Source: Fredinandcohnia aciditolerans (GTDB lineage Bacteria; Bacillota; Bacilli; Bacillales; Bacillaceae_L). From it: a stretch of DNA of 64,000 nt. A program made the position numbers and the translations under genes. The notes beneath the pieces are model-generated. The model was not told where the DNA came from, did not search any database, and saw only the letters and a list, made by a program, of their open reading frames with translations. Shown here in pieces: positions 54,289 to 63,987 of the stretch. Every line of letters begins with the position of its first letter. Position 1 is the stretch's first letter. Location: positions 84,872-148,871 of the forward strand of contig QGHH01000012.1 of assembly GCA_003640645.1 (NCBI GenBank), written 5' to 3'.

Positions 54289-56478
54289 ATGGCAAACGAA
54301 CAGGTCTTAACTCCTGAGCAAGTGATAGAAAAGGCAAGAAAATATTTAAATAATAAGGATCTGGAATTTATTGAACGAGCTTATAAATTTGCAGAAGAAG
54401 CTCATCGCGAGCAGTTTCGCAAATCTGGTGAACCGTACATCATTCACCCCGTTCAAGTGGCAGGTATTTTAGTTGATCTTGAGATGGATCCTTCAACAAT
54501 TGCGGGTGGTTTTCTACACGATGTAGTGGAAGACACGAATGTAACACTTCAAGAAATTAGTGATGCATTTACTCCGGAAGTAGCGATGCTTGTCGATGGA
54601 GTCACAAAGTTAGGAAAAATTAAATACAAATCACAGGAAGAACAACAGGCTGAAAATCATCGTAAAATGTTTGTTGCAATGGCTCAGGACATTCGTGTTA
54701 TTTTAATCAAGCTAGCTGACCGATTGCACAACATGCGTACTTTAAAGCATCTCCCACCAGAAAAACAGCGCAGGATTTCCAATGAGACGCTTGAAATTTT
54801 TGCTCCATTAGCACATCGACTTGGGATATCTAAAATTAAATGGGAGCTTGAAGATACAGCCTTACGATATTTAAATCCACAGCAATACTATCGGATTGTC
54901 AACCTGATGAAAAAGAAACGTGCGGAACGCGAGGAGTATCTCGAGGAAGTCATTAAAGATGTTAAAGAACATGTTGATGAGGTTTCGATCAAAGCTGATA
55001 TTTCAGGTCGACCTAAACATATCTATAGCATTTATCGGAAAATGGTTCTCCAAAATAAACAATTTAATGAAATTTATGATCTACTTGCGGTACGAATCGT
55101 TGTAAATAGCATCAAAGATTGTTATGCAGTCTTAGGAATCATCCATACTTGCTGGAAGCCAATGCCAGGAAGATTCAAAGATTATATTGCAATGCCTAAG
55201 CCAAATATGTATCAATCCTTACACACTACAGTAATTGGTCCGAAAGGTGACCCACTGGAAGTCCAAATTCGAACAGTTGAAATGCACCAAATTGCCGAAT
55301 ATGGGATTGCAGCGCATTGGGCATATAAAGAAGGGAAACAGGTCAAAACACAATCGTCGTTTGAAGAAAAATTAACATGGTTCCGTGAAATATTAGAGTG
55401 GCAAAATGATGCGTCAAATGCTGAAGAATTTATGGAGTCCTTAAAAATTGATTTGTTTTCTGACATGGTTTTCGTCTTTACACCAAAAGGCGATGTCATA
55501 GAATTGCCTTCTGGTTCTGTTCCGATTGACTTTGCATACCGCATTCACTCGGAAATTGGTAATAAAACAATTGGTGCAAAAATAAATGGAAAAATGGTGA
55601 CCTTAGATTATCAATTGAAAACAGGGGATATCATTGAGATACTAACTTCGAAGCATTCATATGGCCCAAGCCAGGACTGGATTAAACTCGCCCAAACATC
55701 GCAAGCAAAAAATAAGATTCGTCAGTTCTTCAAAAAGCAACGTCGTGAAGAGAATATTGAAAAAGGGAAAGAGCTTGTTGAAAAAGAAATTCGCAACTTG
55801 GAATTTGAAGTAAAGGATATTTTAACACCTGATAATATAAAAAGGGTTGCTGAGAAATTTAATTTTTCAAATGAAGAGGATATGTATGCAGCGATTGGAT
55901 ATAACGGCATTACTGCAGCTCAAATTGCAAATCGTTTGACTGATAAATTGAGAAAACAGCGTGACTTAGAACAAGTTATTGAAACGGTATCTGAGGTTAA
56001 ACAAGTTTCATCTCGGTCGAAAAGACGTGATTCGGGCGTGCAGGTTCAAGGGATTGATAACTTACTAATCCGACTTTCAAAATGTTGTAATCCGGTGCCT
56101 GGAGATGAAATTGTTGGATTCATTACAAAAGGTAGAGGTGTATCCGTACATCGCGCAGATTGTCAAAATGTTCATACTGAGGATGCTCAGCAACGACTCA
56201 TTGAGGTTGAATGGGAAAGTAATATAAATGATCGTAAAGAATTTAATGTTGAAATTGAGATAAACGGATTTGATCGTCGTGGATTATTAAATGAGGTTCT
56301 TCAGGCTGTTAATGAAACAAAGACGAATATTTCAGCTGTTTCCGGAAGATCCGACCGTAATAAAGTAGCTACAATCAACATGTCGATTTCAATACAAAAT
56401 GTAAGTCATCTTCATAAAGTTGTAGAACGGATTAAGCAAATTCGTGATATTTATTCAGTTCGACGTGTTATGAGTTAG
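54289..56478 (+). CDS. relA: Bifunctional (p)ppGpp synthetase/hydrolase RelA (Rel)
   Basis: A 729-residue stringent-response enzyme. HD hydrolase domain (about 25-200, HDVVEDT intact), synthetase domain (about 205-350, [25 protein letters not shown]), TGS (about 390-450, [15 protein letters not shown]), helical and zinc-finger regions with [10 protein letters not shown] and HRADCQN, and a C-terminal ACT/RRM (about 655-729). Both activities should be functional. The start is ATG 54289 ([11 protein letters not shown]) with AAAGGTGA; the in-frame ATG at 54277 has no ribosome-binding site. Followed at 13 bp by dtd. Confidence 0.98.
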   Translation: MANEQVLTPEQVIEKARKYLNNKDLEFIERAYKFAEEAHREQFRKSGEPYIIHPVQVAGILVDLEMDPSTIAGGFLHDVVEDTNVTLQEISDAFTPEVAMLVDGVTKLGKIKYKSQEEQQAENHRKMFVAMAQDIRVILIKLADRLHNMRTLKHLPPEKQRRISNETLEIFAPLAHRLGISKIKWELEDTALRYLNPQQYYRIVNLMKKKRAEREEYLEEVIKDVKEHVDEVSIKADISGRPKHIYSIYRKMVLQNKQFNEIYDLLAVRIVVNSIKDCYAVLGIIHTCWKPMPGRFKDYIAMPKPNMYQSLHTTVIGPKGDPLEVQIRTVEMHQIAEYGIAAHWAYKEGKQVKTQSSFEEKLTWFREILEWQNDASNAEEFMESLKIDLFSDMVFVFTPKGDVIELPSGSVPIDFAYRIHSEIGNKTIGAKINGKMVTLDYQLKTGDIIEILTSKHSYGPSQDWIKLAQTSQAKNKIRQFFKKQRREENIEKGKELVEKEIRNLEFEVKDILTPDNIKRVAEKFNFSNEEDMYAAIGYNGITAAQIANRLTDKLRKQRDLEQVIETVSEVKQVSSRSKRRDSGVQVQGIDNLLIRLSKCCNPVPGDEIVGFITKGRGVSVHRADCQNVHTEDAQQRLIEVEWESNINDRKEFNVEIEINGFDRRGLLNEVLQAVNETKTNISAVSGRSDRNKVATINMSISIQNVSHLHKVVERIKQIRDIYSVRRVMS

Positions 56479-56491
56479 GAGATAAGTTGTC

Positions 56492-56932
56492 ATGAAAGTT
56501 GTTGTACAACGTGCAAAAGACGCGCGTGTAGTGGTTCGAAATGAAGTAGTTGGAACCATTAAAAATGGTTTAATGCTTTTAGTCGGAATTACACATACCG
56601 ATACATTGGAAGATATTAAATATGTAGCAGACAAGATTGTAAACCTTCGTATTTTTGAAGATGATGAAGGGAAAATGAATCAATCATTGCTTGATGTTAA
56701 AGGAGATATTCTTTCAGTATCTCAATTCACGTTATACGGAGATTGCCGAAAGGGAAGGCGTCCAAACTTTATGGACGCTGCTAAACCTGAATTTGCGGAA
56801 AAAATGTATGACCTTTTTAATGCAGAAATTCGAGAAAAAGGTGTACATGTTGAAACTGGTTCATTTGGAGCAATGATGGATGTTCAATTCACAAATGTTG
56901 GACCAGTTACTTTAATCATTGAGAGTAAATAA
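56492..56932 (+). CDS. dtd: D-aminoacyl-tRNA deacylase
   Basis: A 146-residue enzyme that hydrolyses D-aminoacyl-tRNAs. [30 protein letters not shown] and the Gly-cisPro motif in [10 protein letters not shown] are intact. It follows relA as in B. subtilis (yrvI). Confidence 0.97.
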   Translation: MKVVVQRAKDARVVVRNEVVGTIKNGLMLLVGITHTDTLEDIKYVADKIVNLRIFEDDEGKMNQSLLDVKGDILSVSQFTLYGDCRKGRRPNFMDAAKPEFAEKMYDLFNAEIREKGVHVETGSFGAMMDVQFTNVGPVTLIIESK

Positions 56933-56970
56933 AAAATGCCTCAAAAGCGATTTGCTTTTGGGGCATTTTT
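56932..56970. terminator. Terminator between dtd and the amidase gene
   Basis: A 17-bp stem (56932-56948 with 56954-56970) with flanking A and T tracts; it can serve both converging genes. Confidence 0.92.
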
Positions 56971-56979
56971 GTTAAAAAT

Positions 56980-58761
56980 TTATTTTCCCTTAAAATATTG
57001 GGCAAGTCCATAATAGACTCCGTTCGAAACATTTTCTTGGAACGTATTTGTGTTAACTGTATATTCTTCAGTCGGATTACTGAGAAATCCTAATTCTAAT
57101 AGAACAGAAGGGTTAAGGTTCTCACGTAACACTTGATAATTACCTAGACGGTGTTCTCTGTTTTTAAATCCTGTATTCTTGACTAACTCTTTTTGAATGT
57201 TAGAAGCGAGTCCAACATCGCTGTTTTTATAATAATAGGATGTAACGCCACGAACATTTCGATCATAAATGCTATCATAATGGATACTTACAAAAGCATC
57301 TGCACTCCGATAATGTGAAATACTCACTCTTGAGCGAAGACTGACATAATTATCGCTATTTCGTGTCAGAACTACATTTGCACCTGATGCACTTAATTTA
57401 TCAAATACCATTCTTGCTGTACGTAGATTTAGAGTTTTCTCATAAGTACCACTTACTCCAATGGCTCCACTATCATTTCCGCCATGACCAGGATCAATCA
57501 CGATAGTTTTTCCCTTTAAATATTGATTAACACCAGGTCTTTCTACAATTTGGTTTGATCCACTAAAGGAAACAAGCCAACCTGCAACATATCCAATTTT
57601 ATTGCCTGGAAGGTTGATTTTATACCAGTCACCCTCCTTTGCTACCAATGCAAAGGAATCCCCTTCATTCGCACGAGCAACCACTGAAGTTGAAGTAGAT
57701 GAACCTGAACGGATATTTGTTCCATTGTAAAGAATCTTTACAGTAGATTCAGAGTTGTTTGGGGTTTCATGTTGTGAATCCAACTGAACGTCAAGATACC
57801 AACTAGCGATCCATCCTTTATTCCCATTTGGCAACGTAATATGGCTCCAATTATTTACTTCTTCATGAATAGTGACTTTATTCCCTTGCTTTAAGCTGGC
57901 AATAATTCTCCCTGAAAGGGAGCCACTATCTCGCACATTTAAGCTGGATGCTGTCACTTTCCCAATTTTTCCTTGGTTTGTTGGACCTTGTGGAGGTGCA
58001 GCAGGCTGAGATGGTTTTTCTCCTGAAGAAGAAATGCCTGCAACAAAATCCCTATGTATCCAAGCAGAGCCACTGCCAAATTTAATTTCTAGCCATTTTT
58101 CTCTTTCATTAGTAATCGTAACAGTAGCATTTTGCTTTAACTTTCCTACAATTCTTCCTTGCGAATTAGGTTGATCGCGTACATTTAAGATTGAAGCAGT
58201 AACAGTTGCTGTTTTCTTTGATGTACCAGAATTGGAATTAGGTTTTGAATTTGTAGAACCAGTTGTTTGCTTTGTTGTTAAGAATTGTGAGGAAACCCAG
58301 CCAATATGTCCTTTATAGGAGATTTTTGACCAATTATCATTTGCTTCAATAAAACCAGCTTCATTTCCCTTGTTTAACGATCCGATTACTTGGAAGCCTG
58401 TTCCTGGACCGCTGCGAAATCTAAGTCCATCTACAGTTGAAACAACGGTGGACGAAGTACCGGATTGGGTAGAATTAGTTTGAGTTTCTTTAATAAGCCA
58501 AGAAGCTACCCAGCCTGTTTTTCCAGTAGAAAGTTGTAACTTTACCCAATCATTTTTTCTTTCGATGATGGTAAATTTCTCTCCTTGTTTGACCTGTGCA
58601 GTTCTTGAGTAGGAGAGTCCGGGGCCGTCCCTCACGTTTAGTACGGTGGTGTCAATAATTGCGATTTGTTCAGCTTTTGTAAGATTTCCCGGGTTGGTTG
58701 TAACTGAAAAAATAATCGCGAGTAGGAACGCTAGTCCTATTTTAAAAATCTTGTGTAACAC
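56980..58761 (-). CDS. N-acetylmuramoyl-L-alanine amidase with five SH3b domains (YrvJ-like)
   Basis: A 593-residue secreted wall hydrolase. Signal peptide (about 1-30) is followed by five bacterial SH3 repeats, each with LNVRD/LRFRSG/TNIRSG and a GW(V/I)ASW-like end (about 35-95, 110-165, 190-245, 270-325, 335-395), then an Amidase_3 domain (about 415-593). Zinc ligands are visible in IDPGHGGNDSGA, the Glu of YEKTLNL and SIHYDS, and the catalytic Glu in LLELGFLSNP. It cleaves the bond between MurNAc and L-Ala in peptidoglycan. The start is GTG 58761 with GGAGGC six bases upstream. Confidence 0.93.
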   Translation of the reverse strand: MLHKIFKIGLAFLLAIIFSVTTNPGNLTKAEQIAIIDTTVLNVRDGPGLSYSRTAQVKQGEKFTIIERKNDWVKLQLSTGKTGWVASWLIKETQTNSTQSGTSSTVVSTVDGLRFRSGPGTGFQVIGSLNKGNEAGFIEANDNWSKISYKGHIGWVSSQFLTTKQTTGSTNSKPNSNSGTSKKTATVTASILNVRDQPNSQGRIVGKLKQNATVTITNEREKWLEIKFGSGSAWIHRDFVAGISSSGEKPSQPAAPPQGPTNQGKIGKVTASSLNVRDSGSLSGRIIASLKQGNKVTIHEEVNNWSHITLPNGNKGWIASWYLDVQLDSQHETPNNSESTVKILYNGTNIRSGSSTSTSVVARANEGDSFALVAKEGDWYKINLPGNKIGYVAGWLVSFSGSNQIVERPGVNQYLKGKTIVIDPGHGGNDSGAIGVSGTYEKTLNLRTARMVFDKLSASGANVVLTRNSDNYVSLRSRVSISHYRSADAFVSIHYDSIYDRNVRGVTSYYYKNSDVGLASNIQKELVKNTGFKNREHRLGNYQVLRENLNPSVLLELGFLSNPTEEYTVNTNTFQENVSNGVYYGLAQYFKGK

Positions 58762-58856
58762 GTAAAAGCCTCCTTGAGTAAAAAGCATAGCTTTATAAAG
58801 ATTCGCTAAAAATAAAAAAATTCCTGTTTAAAAGAAATAATTTCTTAAAAAAGGGA

Positions 58857-58873
58857 AAGATACGTAATATCTT
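58857..58873. promoter_or_regulatory. Short palindrome before the 58-aa gene
   Basis: AAGATA/TATCTT arms around CGTAA, 24 bases before the start codon; a possible operator or small hairpin. Confidence 0.3.
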
Positions 58874-58896
58874 ACCATGAAAAAGGGGCGAAAAGG

Positions 58897-59073
58897 ATGA
58901 GATTTAGCGAAAAAAGTAACAATGTACAAAATACAGGAGGAAATCTATTCGGGGTTGATTTCCACGACTTTATTCAGAAGGAACAATCATCAACCTATGT
59001 GGAATTAGCTAGTGAATTTGGTGTTTCAGTTAAAGACGTACGAAACTTAAAAAAACAATTACATCGTTCCTAA
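58897..59073 (+). CDS. 58-residue HTH-like protein upstream of hisS (YrzK-like)
   Basis: A small gene MRFSEKSNNVQNTGGNLFGVD... ending in KKQLHRS. The C-terminal half (YVELASEFGVSVKDVRNLKK, about 35-54) looks like a helix-turn-helix resembling sigma factor region 4 or a short DNA-binding unit. AAAAGGGG is eight bases before ATG 58897. I recall a similar small gene, yrzK, at this place in B. subtilis. It is oriented away from the amidase gene, and the hisS promoter begins 46 bp after it. Function unknown. Confidence 0.75.
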   Translation: MRFSEKSNNVQNTGGNLFGVDFHDFIQKEQSSTYVELASEFGVSVKDVRNLKKQLHRS

Positions 59074-59118
59074 AATAACCTTTTTGTTCTAAAAAAAATA
59101 AAAAATTGAATCATAAAC

Positions 59119-59147
59119 TTGACATGTATCGAGTTCATACGTATGAT
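59119..59147 (+). promoter_or_regulatory. SigA promoter of hisS-aspS
   Basis: A perfect TTGACA (59119-59124), 17 bp, TATGAT (59142-59147). Transcription from about 59154 gives a T-box leader of about 480 nt. Confidence 0.88.
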
Positions 59148-59184
59148 AATATAAAATTCTACAAAAAATATGATATTATGAACC

Positions 59185-59567
59185 AGTGATGGGGAAAAGT
59201 AAATAGGACTACACATGAATAGAGAGGGAATGTCATAGGCTGCAAGCATTCCTACATGATGACTTATTGAACGAACACCTCTTAGGTTTCTCTCTGAAAA
59301 AGCAATTTGCTCTACTAGGAGTTGAACGTTTCAGGCGTTAACTGATTGAGTGAAAATCTAAACTCTCAAAACGACCAAGATGCAAGAAGGTCGAGGTAGC
59401 AAGATTTCGATAAACGGAGTGCACGTTTTTGTGTGCATGAGTATGTAGAAAACGCTGCTAACGAAGAGATTCGCCGCCTATTTGGCGTTTAGGTTTTAAC
59501 TAGGGTGGCACCACGGGAACTATAAGCTCTCGTCCCTACAAGAAATTGTAGGGATGGGAGCTTTTTT
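59185..59567 (+). ncRNA. T-box leader controlling hisS-aspS
   Basis: Stem I contains the distal motif TAGGCTGCAAGCATT (about 59236-59250). The specifier region reads GAACACCTC, giving CAC (His) at 59276-59278 as the likely specifier codon. The T-box AGGGTGGCACCACGGG is at 59502-59517. The competing terminator is a long stem (59524-59540 with 59547-59563) followed by T residues. Uncharged tRNA-His would stabilise the antiterminator and allow hisS-aspS transcription. The specifier assignment is by eye and less certain than the element itself. Confidence 0.93.
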
Positions 59568-59631
59568 GTTTTGTTTGTTATCCAAGATGTGTAAATACAT
59601 ATCTTTTCTTTGAGTAAGGAGGAGTAAATAA

Positions 59632-60900
59632 ATGGTTAATATTCCTAGAGGAACGCAAGACATCCTTCCAGGTAATGTAGAAAAATGGCAATATATCGAG
59701 GAGATGGCCCGAGATATATGCAAAAGATTTAATTATAAGGAAATACGGACGCCAATATTTGAACATACAGAACTTTTCTTACGAAGTGTTGGGGAAACCA
59801 CCGACATCGTAACAAAAGAAATGTACACCTTTGAAGATCGTGGGGAACGAAGCCTAACCCTTCGACCTGAAGGTACAGCAGCTGTAGTTCGCTCATATGT
59901 AGAAAACAAAATGTTTGGTAACCCATCACAACCAACCAAGCTTTACTACTGTGGCCCTATGTTCCGTTATGAACGACCACAAGCAGGTCGGTTCCGTCAG
60001 TTTGTCCAATTTGGTGTTGAGGCATTAGGAAGCAATGATCCAAGTATCGATGCAGAAGTAATCGCACTTGCGATGGAAATCTACAAATCACTTGGATTGA
60101 AAAAGCTAAAACTTGTCATTAATAGCCTTGGTGATAAATCTAGTAGAAGTGCACATCGCGATGCACTAATCGCACATTTTTCACCTAGAATTGATGAGTT
60201 TTGCTCAGACTGTAATTCTAGACTTGAGAAAAATCCAATGCGTATCCTCGATTGTAAAAAGGACAGGGACCATGAATTAATGCACACCGCACCATCAATT
60301 TTGGAATATTTAAATGCCGAATCAAGTGAATATTTCAATAAGGTGAAGTCTTACTTAACTGATTTAGAAATTGACTTCGAAGTTGATTCCGGACTTGTAA
60401 GAGGTTTGGATTACTATAACCATACTGCATTTGAGATTATGAGTGATGCAGAGGGCTTTGGAGCTATAACAACACTTTGTGGTGGAGGACGCTACAATGG
60501 TTTAGTTGAAAGTCTTGGCGGACCTGAAACTCCAGGTATCGGTTTTGCGTTAAGTATTGAAAGACTCTTAGCCGCCCTGAATGCAGAAGGTATTGAACTG
60601 CCAGTTGAAGAAAGAGTTGATTGCTATGTAGCTGCTATCGGAGAGGCTGCATCAGCTAAATCTGTATTCCTTGTGAATGAACTTAGAAAAGCAGGATTGG
60701 TTGCAGAAAAGGACTATTTAAATAAAAAAGTAAAAGGCCAATTCAAAGCAGCTGACAGATTACAAGCCAAATTTGTTGCGATTTTGGGCGATGAAGAATT
60801 GGAAAGAAAAGTTATTAACGTGAAGAACATGGAGTCTGGTCATCAAGAAGAAGTCCAACTTGAGCAATTGATATCATATATAGTTGAAAAAAGTCATTAG
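59632..60900 (+). CDS. hisS: Histidyl-tRNA synthetase
   Basis: A 422-residue class II synthetase. [16 protein letters not shown] begins the protein; motif 2 ([20 protein letters not shown]), the histidine A loops ([22 protein letters not shown]) and motif 3 ([12 protein letters not shown]) are intact. C-terminal anticodon-binding domain about 330-422. Start ATG 59632 with AAGGAGGAG. Followed by aspS 11 bp later. Confidence 0.98.
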   Translation: MVNIPRGTQDILPGNVEKWQYIEEMARDICKRFNYKEIRTPIFEHTELFLRSVGETTDIVTKEMYTFEDRGERSLTLRPEGTAAVVRSYVENKMFGNPSQPTKLYYCGPMFRYERPQAGRFRQFVQFGVEALGSNDPSIDAEVIALAMEIYKSLGLKKLKLVINSLGDKSSRSAHRDALIAHFSPRIDEFCSDCNSRLEKNPMRILDCKKDRDHELMHTAPSILEYLNAESSEYFNKVKSYLTDLEIDFEVDSGLVRGLDYYNHTAFEIMSDAEGFGAITTLCGGGRYNGLVESLGGPETPGIGFALSIERLLAALNAEGIELPVEERVDCYVAAIGEAASAKSVFLVNELRKAGLVAEKDYLNKKVKGQFKAADRLQAKFVAILGDEELERKVINVKNMESGHQEEVQLEQLISYIVEKSH

Positions 60901-60911
60901 GAGTGGGAAAC

Positions 60912-62681
60912 ATGTCAGGAAGAACGTATTATTGTGGTGAAATAACTGAACAAGCAATTGGCGAAAAAGTAACACTAAAGGGCTGGGTTCAAAGACGCAG
61001 AGACCTAGGTGGACTTATTTTTATTGACTTAAGAGACAGAAGTGGGATTGTTCAAATCGTATTTAATCCTGAAGAATCTAAGGAAGCCTTAGAAATTGCT
61101 GAAACGGTAAGAAATGAGTATGTACTAAGTGTAGAAGGTATTGTTGTAGCTCGTAATGAAGCAACAATAAACAACAATATTACGACTGGAAAAATCGAAA
61201 TCAAGGTTTCTGATATAAATATTATAAATGAAGCAAAAACACCTCCATTTATGATTGAAGATCGTACAGAGGTTTCAGAAGATTTACGTTTGAAATATCG
61301 ATATTTAGATCTTCGTAGACCGGCTATGTTTGAAACATTCCAAATGCGACACAATGTTACAAAATCCATTCGCGAGTATCTAGATGGCGAAGGATTCTTA
61401 GACATTGAAACACCGATTTTAACAAAGAGTACACCAGAGGGCGCACGTGATTATCTTGTACCAAGCCGTGTTCACCCGGGTGAGTTTTACGCACTTCCGC
61501 AATCACCACAAATTTTTAAACAATTATTGATGGTGGGCGGATTTGATCGTTATTACCAAATTGCACGTTGTTTTAGAGACGAAGACTTACGAGCAGACAG
61601 ACAACCTGAATTTACACAAATCGATATTGAAACGTCCTTCATGAGTCAAGAGGACATCATTGCTATGGCAGAACAAATGATGAAGAAATTAATGAAGGAC
61701 GTAAAGGGAATGGACATCGAACTTCCATTGCCTCGATTAACGTATGAAGATGCAATGAACCGTTACGGCTCAGATAAACCTGATACGCGCTTTGAAATGG
61801 AATTAATTAATCTTTCTGAAGTTGTAAAAGATAGCGGATTTAAAGTGTTCAGCAATGCAGTAGCGACTGGTGGGCAGGTAAAAGCAATCAATGCAAAAGG
61901 TGCAGCAGATAAATATACTCGTAAAGACATTGACGGCCTTACTGAATATGTAAATCGTTACGGTGCAAAAGGACTTGCATGGTTAAAGGTTGAAGAAGAA
62001 GAATTAAAAGGGCCAATCGCAAAGTTCTTTGATGCAGAAGAGCAAAAAGCATTAAGAGTCGTTTTAGAGGCTACATCGGGAGACTTGCTATTCTTTGTAG
62101 CAGATAAACCAAATGTAGTTGCAGATGCACTTGGAGCACTACGCTTAAAACTTGGAAAAGAGCTTGATTTAATCGATGCTTCTAAGTTTAACTTCCTTTG
62201 GGTAACAGACTGGCCACTTTTAGAATTTGATGAGGAAGATGGTCGTTACTATGCAGCTCACCATCCATTTACGATGCCAGCGAGAGAGGATATTGAGCTA
62301 CTTGAAAGCAAGCCATGGGAAGTCAAAGCTCAGGCGTATGACCTTGTATTAAATGGGTATGAATTAGGTGGAGGTTCACTCCGTATCTTCGAACGTGATA
62401 TCCAAGAAAAAATGTTCAACGTTTTAGGATTTACAGATGAGGAAGCAAAAGAACAGTTCGGATTCCTTTTAGAAGCATTTGAATATGGTACTCCACCACA
62501 TGGTGGTATTGCACTAGGATTAGACCGACTAGTCATGCTTCTAGCAGGTAGAACAAACTTACGTGATACGATTGCTTTCCCTAAAACTGCAAGTGCAAGT
62601 GATCTTTTAACAGACGCTCCTGGTGAAGTTAGCAAAGCGCAATTAAATGACTTGTATTTGTCGTTAAATGTTCGAAAATAG
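60912..62681 (+). CDS. aspS: Aspartyl-tRNA synthetase
   Basis: A 589-residue bacterial-type class IIb synthetase: OB-fold anticodon domain (about 1-105, [22 protein letters not shown]), catalytic core with [19 protein letters not shown], inserted GAD domain (about 290-420), and motif 3 [14 protein letters not shown]. The frame is open from 60903; ATG 60912 is used. It shares the hisS T-box transcript. No pronounced terminator follows before the 6S RNA promoter. Confidence 0.98.
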   Translation: MSGRTYYCGEITEQAIGEKVTLKGWVQRRRDLGGLIFIDLRDRSGIVQIVFNPEESKEALEIAETVRNEYVLSVEGIVVARNEATINNNITTGKIEIKVSDINIINEAKTPPFMIEDRTEVSEDLRLKYRYLDLRRPAMFETFQMRHNVTKSIREYLDGEGFLDIETPILTKSTPEGARDYLVPSRVHPGEFYALPQSPQIFKQLLMVGGFDRYYQIARCFRDEDLRADRQPEFTQIDIETSFMSQEDIIAMAEQMMKKLMKDVKGMDIELPLPRLTYEDAMNRYGSDKPDTRFEMELINLSEVVKDSGFKVFSNAVATGGQVKAINAKGAADKYTRKDIDGLTEYVNRYGAKGLAWLKVEEEELKGPIAKFFDAEEQKALRVVLEATSGDLLFFVADKPNVVADALGALRLKLGKELDLIDASKFNFLWVTDWPLLEFDEEDGRYYAAHHPFTMPAREDIELLESKPWEVKAQAYDLVLNGYELGGGSLRIFERDIQEKMFNVLGFTDEEAKEQFGFLLEAFEYGTPPHGGIALGLDRLVMLLAGRTNLRDTIAFPKTASASDLLTDAPGEVSKAQLNDLYLSLNVRK

Positions 62682-62705
62682 CGAACAAAACCCTTTTTGG
62701 TCAAC

Positions 62706-62734
62706 TTGTAAAGAGGAATTTCGTGTGTTAATAT
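62706..62734 (+). promoter_or_regulatory. SigA promoter of the 6S RNA
   Basis: TTGTAA (62706-62711), 17 bp, TAATAT (62729-62734) preceded by an extended -10 TGT. The start would be about 62741, slightly upstream of the mature 5' end, in line with 5' processing known for B. subtilis 6S-1. Confidence 0.8.
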
Positions 62735-62748
62735 GTTCATAAAGTTAG

Positions 62749-62938
62749 AAGTCCTGATGTGTTTGTCGTATAACCTATTGTTTTGACCGAACAATAGATT
62801 ATACGGGAGCCCGGAGTTTTCGCACTTGCGTAAATGCCTCATCTTTACTTAAAAAGAGGACTTACAAAAGTCGAAACAGGGTGCCCACCTGCGGTGAGCG
62901 GGTTCAAAACTAAGGCATCGACGGCACGATTGGGACTT
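62749..62938 (+). ncRNA. bsrA: 6S RNA (6S-1, BsrA-like)
   Basis: It begins AAGTCCTGATGTG and ends ACGGCACGATTGGGACTT, so the termini pair (AAGTCC with GGACTT), closing a long imperfect rod of about 190 nt. Position directly after aspS and before tcdA is that of B. subtilis bsrA. 6S RNA mimics an open promoter, binds the SigA holoenzyme and is a template for pRNA synthesis on outgrowth. Confidence 0.9.
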
Positions 62939-62961
62939 CTAAGGATACTTTATACAAGAAC

Positions 62962-62997
62962 AAACCCTTGTTTACATTGTGTAAACAAGGGTTTTTT
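62962..62997 (+). terminator. Terminator after the 6S RNA
   Basis: A perfect 15-bp stem (62962-62976 with 62980-62994), loop TTG, followed by T residues. Confidence 0.93.
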
Positions 62998-63038
62998 ATG
63001 TTTTTATATTTAAAACACATAAATTCACATAGAAATAC

Positions 63039-63066
63039 TTGAAATGTGTCGAAAGTATGTTATATT
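63039..63066 (+). promoter_or_regulatory. Candidate SigA promoter of tcdA
   Basis: TTGAAA (63039-63044), 16 bp, TATATT (63061-63066), about 57 bp before the start codon. Confidence 0.65.
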
Positions 63067-63122
63067 CTAGTTCTGGTAAAAATAAAATCACATTGAATTT
63101 GATACCCAATGGAGTTGAAGAT

Positions 63123-63887
63123 ATGTTACACCAATTTTCACGAAATGAACTAGCAGTAGGTAAGCGCGGGGTAGATATCCTTAAAAACAGTACAGTAGCT
63201 GTTCTTGGAGTGGGTGGCGTTGGTTCTTTCTCAGTAGAGGCGCTCGCACGCTCTGGTGTTGGACGATTAATCCTCGTTGATAAGGACAATGTGGATATCA
63301 CAAATATTAACCGTCAGTTACCTGCTTTACTTTCTACAATTGGTCAATCAAAAGTAGACGTAATGAAGGAGCGTATCACAGATATTAATCCTGACTGTGA
63401 AGTAATCGCTCTTAAAATGTTTTATACAGAAGAAACTTACGAAGAATTTTTTAGCTATGATCTAGACTTTGTTGTTGATGCATCAGATACGATTATGTAT
63501 AAAATACATCTTATGAAGGAATGTTTACAACGAAATATTCCAATCATCTCAAGTATGGGTGCTGCGAATAAGATGGATCCAACTCGTTTTATGATTGCAG
63601 ATATTTCAAAAACTCATACGGATCCAATTGCAAAGGTAATTCGTACCAAATTAAGAAAAGAAGGTATCCGTAAAGGGATTCCAGTTGTGTTCTCAGATGA
63701 AAGCCCAATCGTTATTCGGGAAGATGTTCGTAAGGAAATTACTGATGAGAATGCTAAAATCCGTAAAGCAAAAATGCCTCCATCCTCAAATGCGTTTGTT
63801 CCATCCGCTTGTGGACTAATAATGGCAAGCTATGTTGTTCGGGAATTGCTGAAGGACATCAAAATAACTAGAGTTAAGGACTCATAA
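63123..63887 (+). CDS. tcdA: tRNA threonylcarbamoyladenosine dehydratase (ThiF/MoeB family)
   Basis: A 254-residue E1-like enzyme that makes cyclic t6A (ct6A) at position 37 of ANN-decoding tRNAs, using ATP. The nucleotide-binding VLGVGGVGSFSVEALARSGVG is at about 29-49, with DKDNVDITNINRQ, DASDTIMYKIHLMKEC and SSMGAANKMDPTRF following. Same length as B. subtilis YrvM. The frame is open from 63039; ATG 63123 (MLHQFSRNELAVG) is the family start, with GGAG nine bases upstream. Confidence 0.95.
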   Translation: MLHQFSRNELAVGKRGVDILKNSTVAVLGVGGVGSFSVEALARSGVGRLILVDKDNVDITNINRQLPALLSTIGQSKVDVMKERITDINPDCEVIALKMFYTEETYEEFFSYDLDFVVDASDTIMYKIHLMKECLQRNIPIISSMGAANKMDPTRFMIADISKTHTDPIAKVIRTKLRKEGIRKGIPVVFSDESPIVIREDVRKEITDENAKIRKAKMPPSSNAFVPSACGLIMASYVVRELLKDIKITRVKDS

Positions 63888-63931
63888 AAAAAACGTGGCC
63901 TCTGGAGAGACCTAATTAAATGAGACAAAGG

Positions 63932-63984
63932 AAAAAACACCCCTCAAGTCGTATTTATAAATATGACATACAGGAGGTGTTTTT
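63932..63984 (+). other. Large hairpin enclosing a Shine-Dalgarno site at the window end
   Basis: AAAAAACACC (63932-63941) faces GGTGTTTTT (63976-63984), and the interior 63948-63967 is itself a near-perfect palindrome (GTCGTATTTA/TAAATATGAC). The 3' arm contains GGAGGTG, the ribosome-binding site of the ATG at 63988. It may be the tcdA terminator, a mobile-element end, or a translation-control hairpin. Confidence 0.5.
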
Positions 63985-63987
63985 CTT

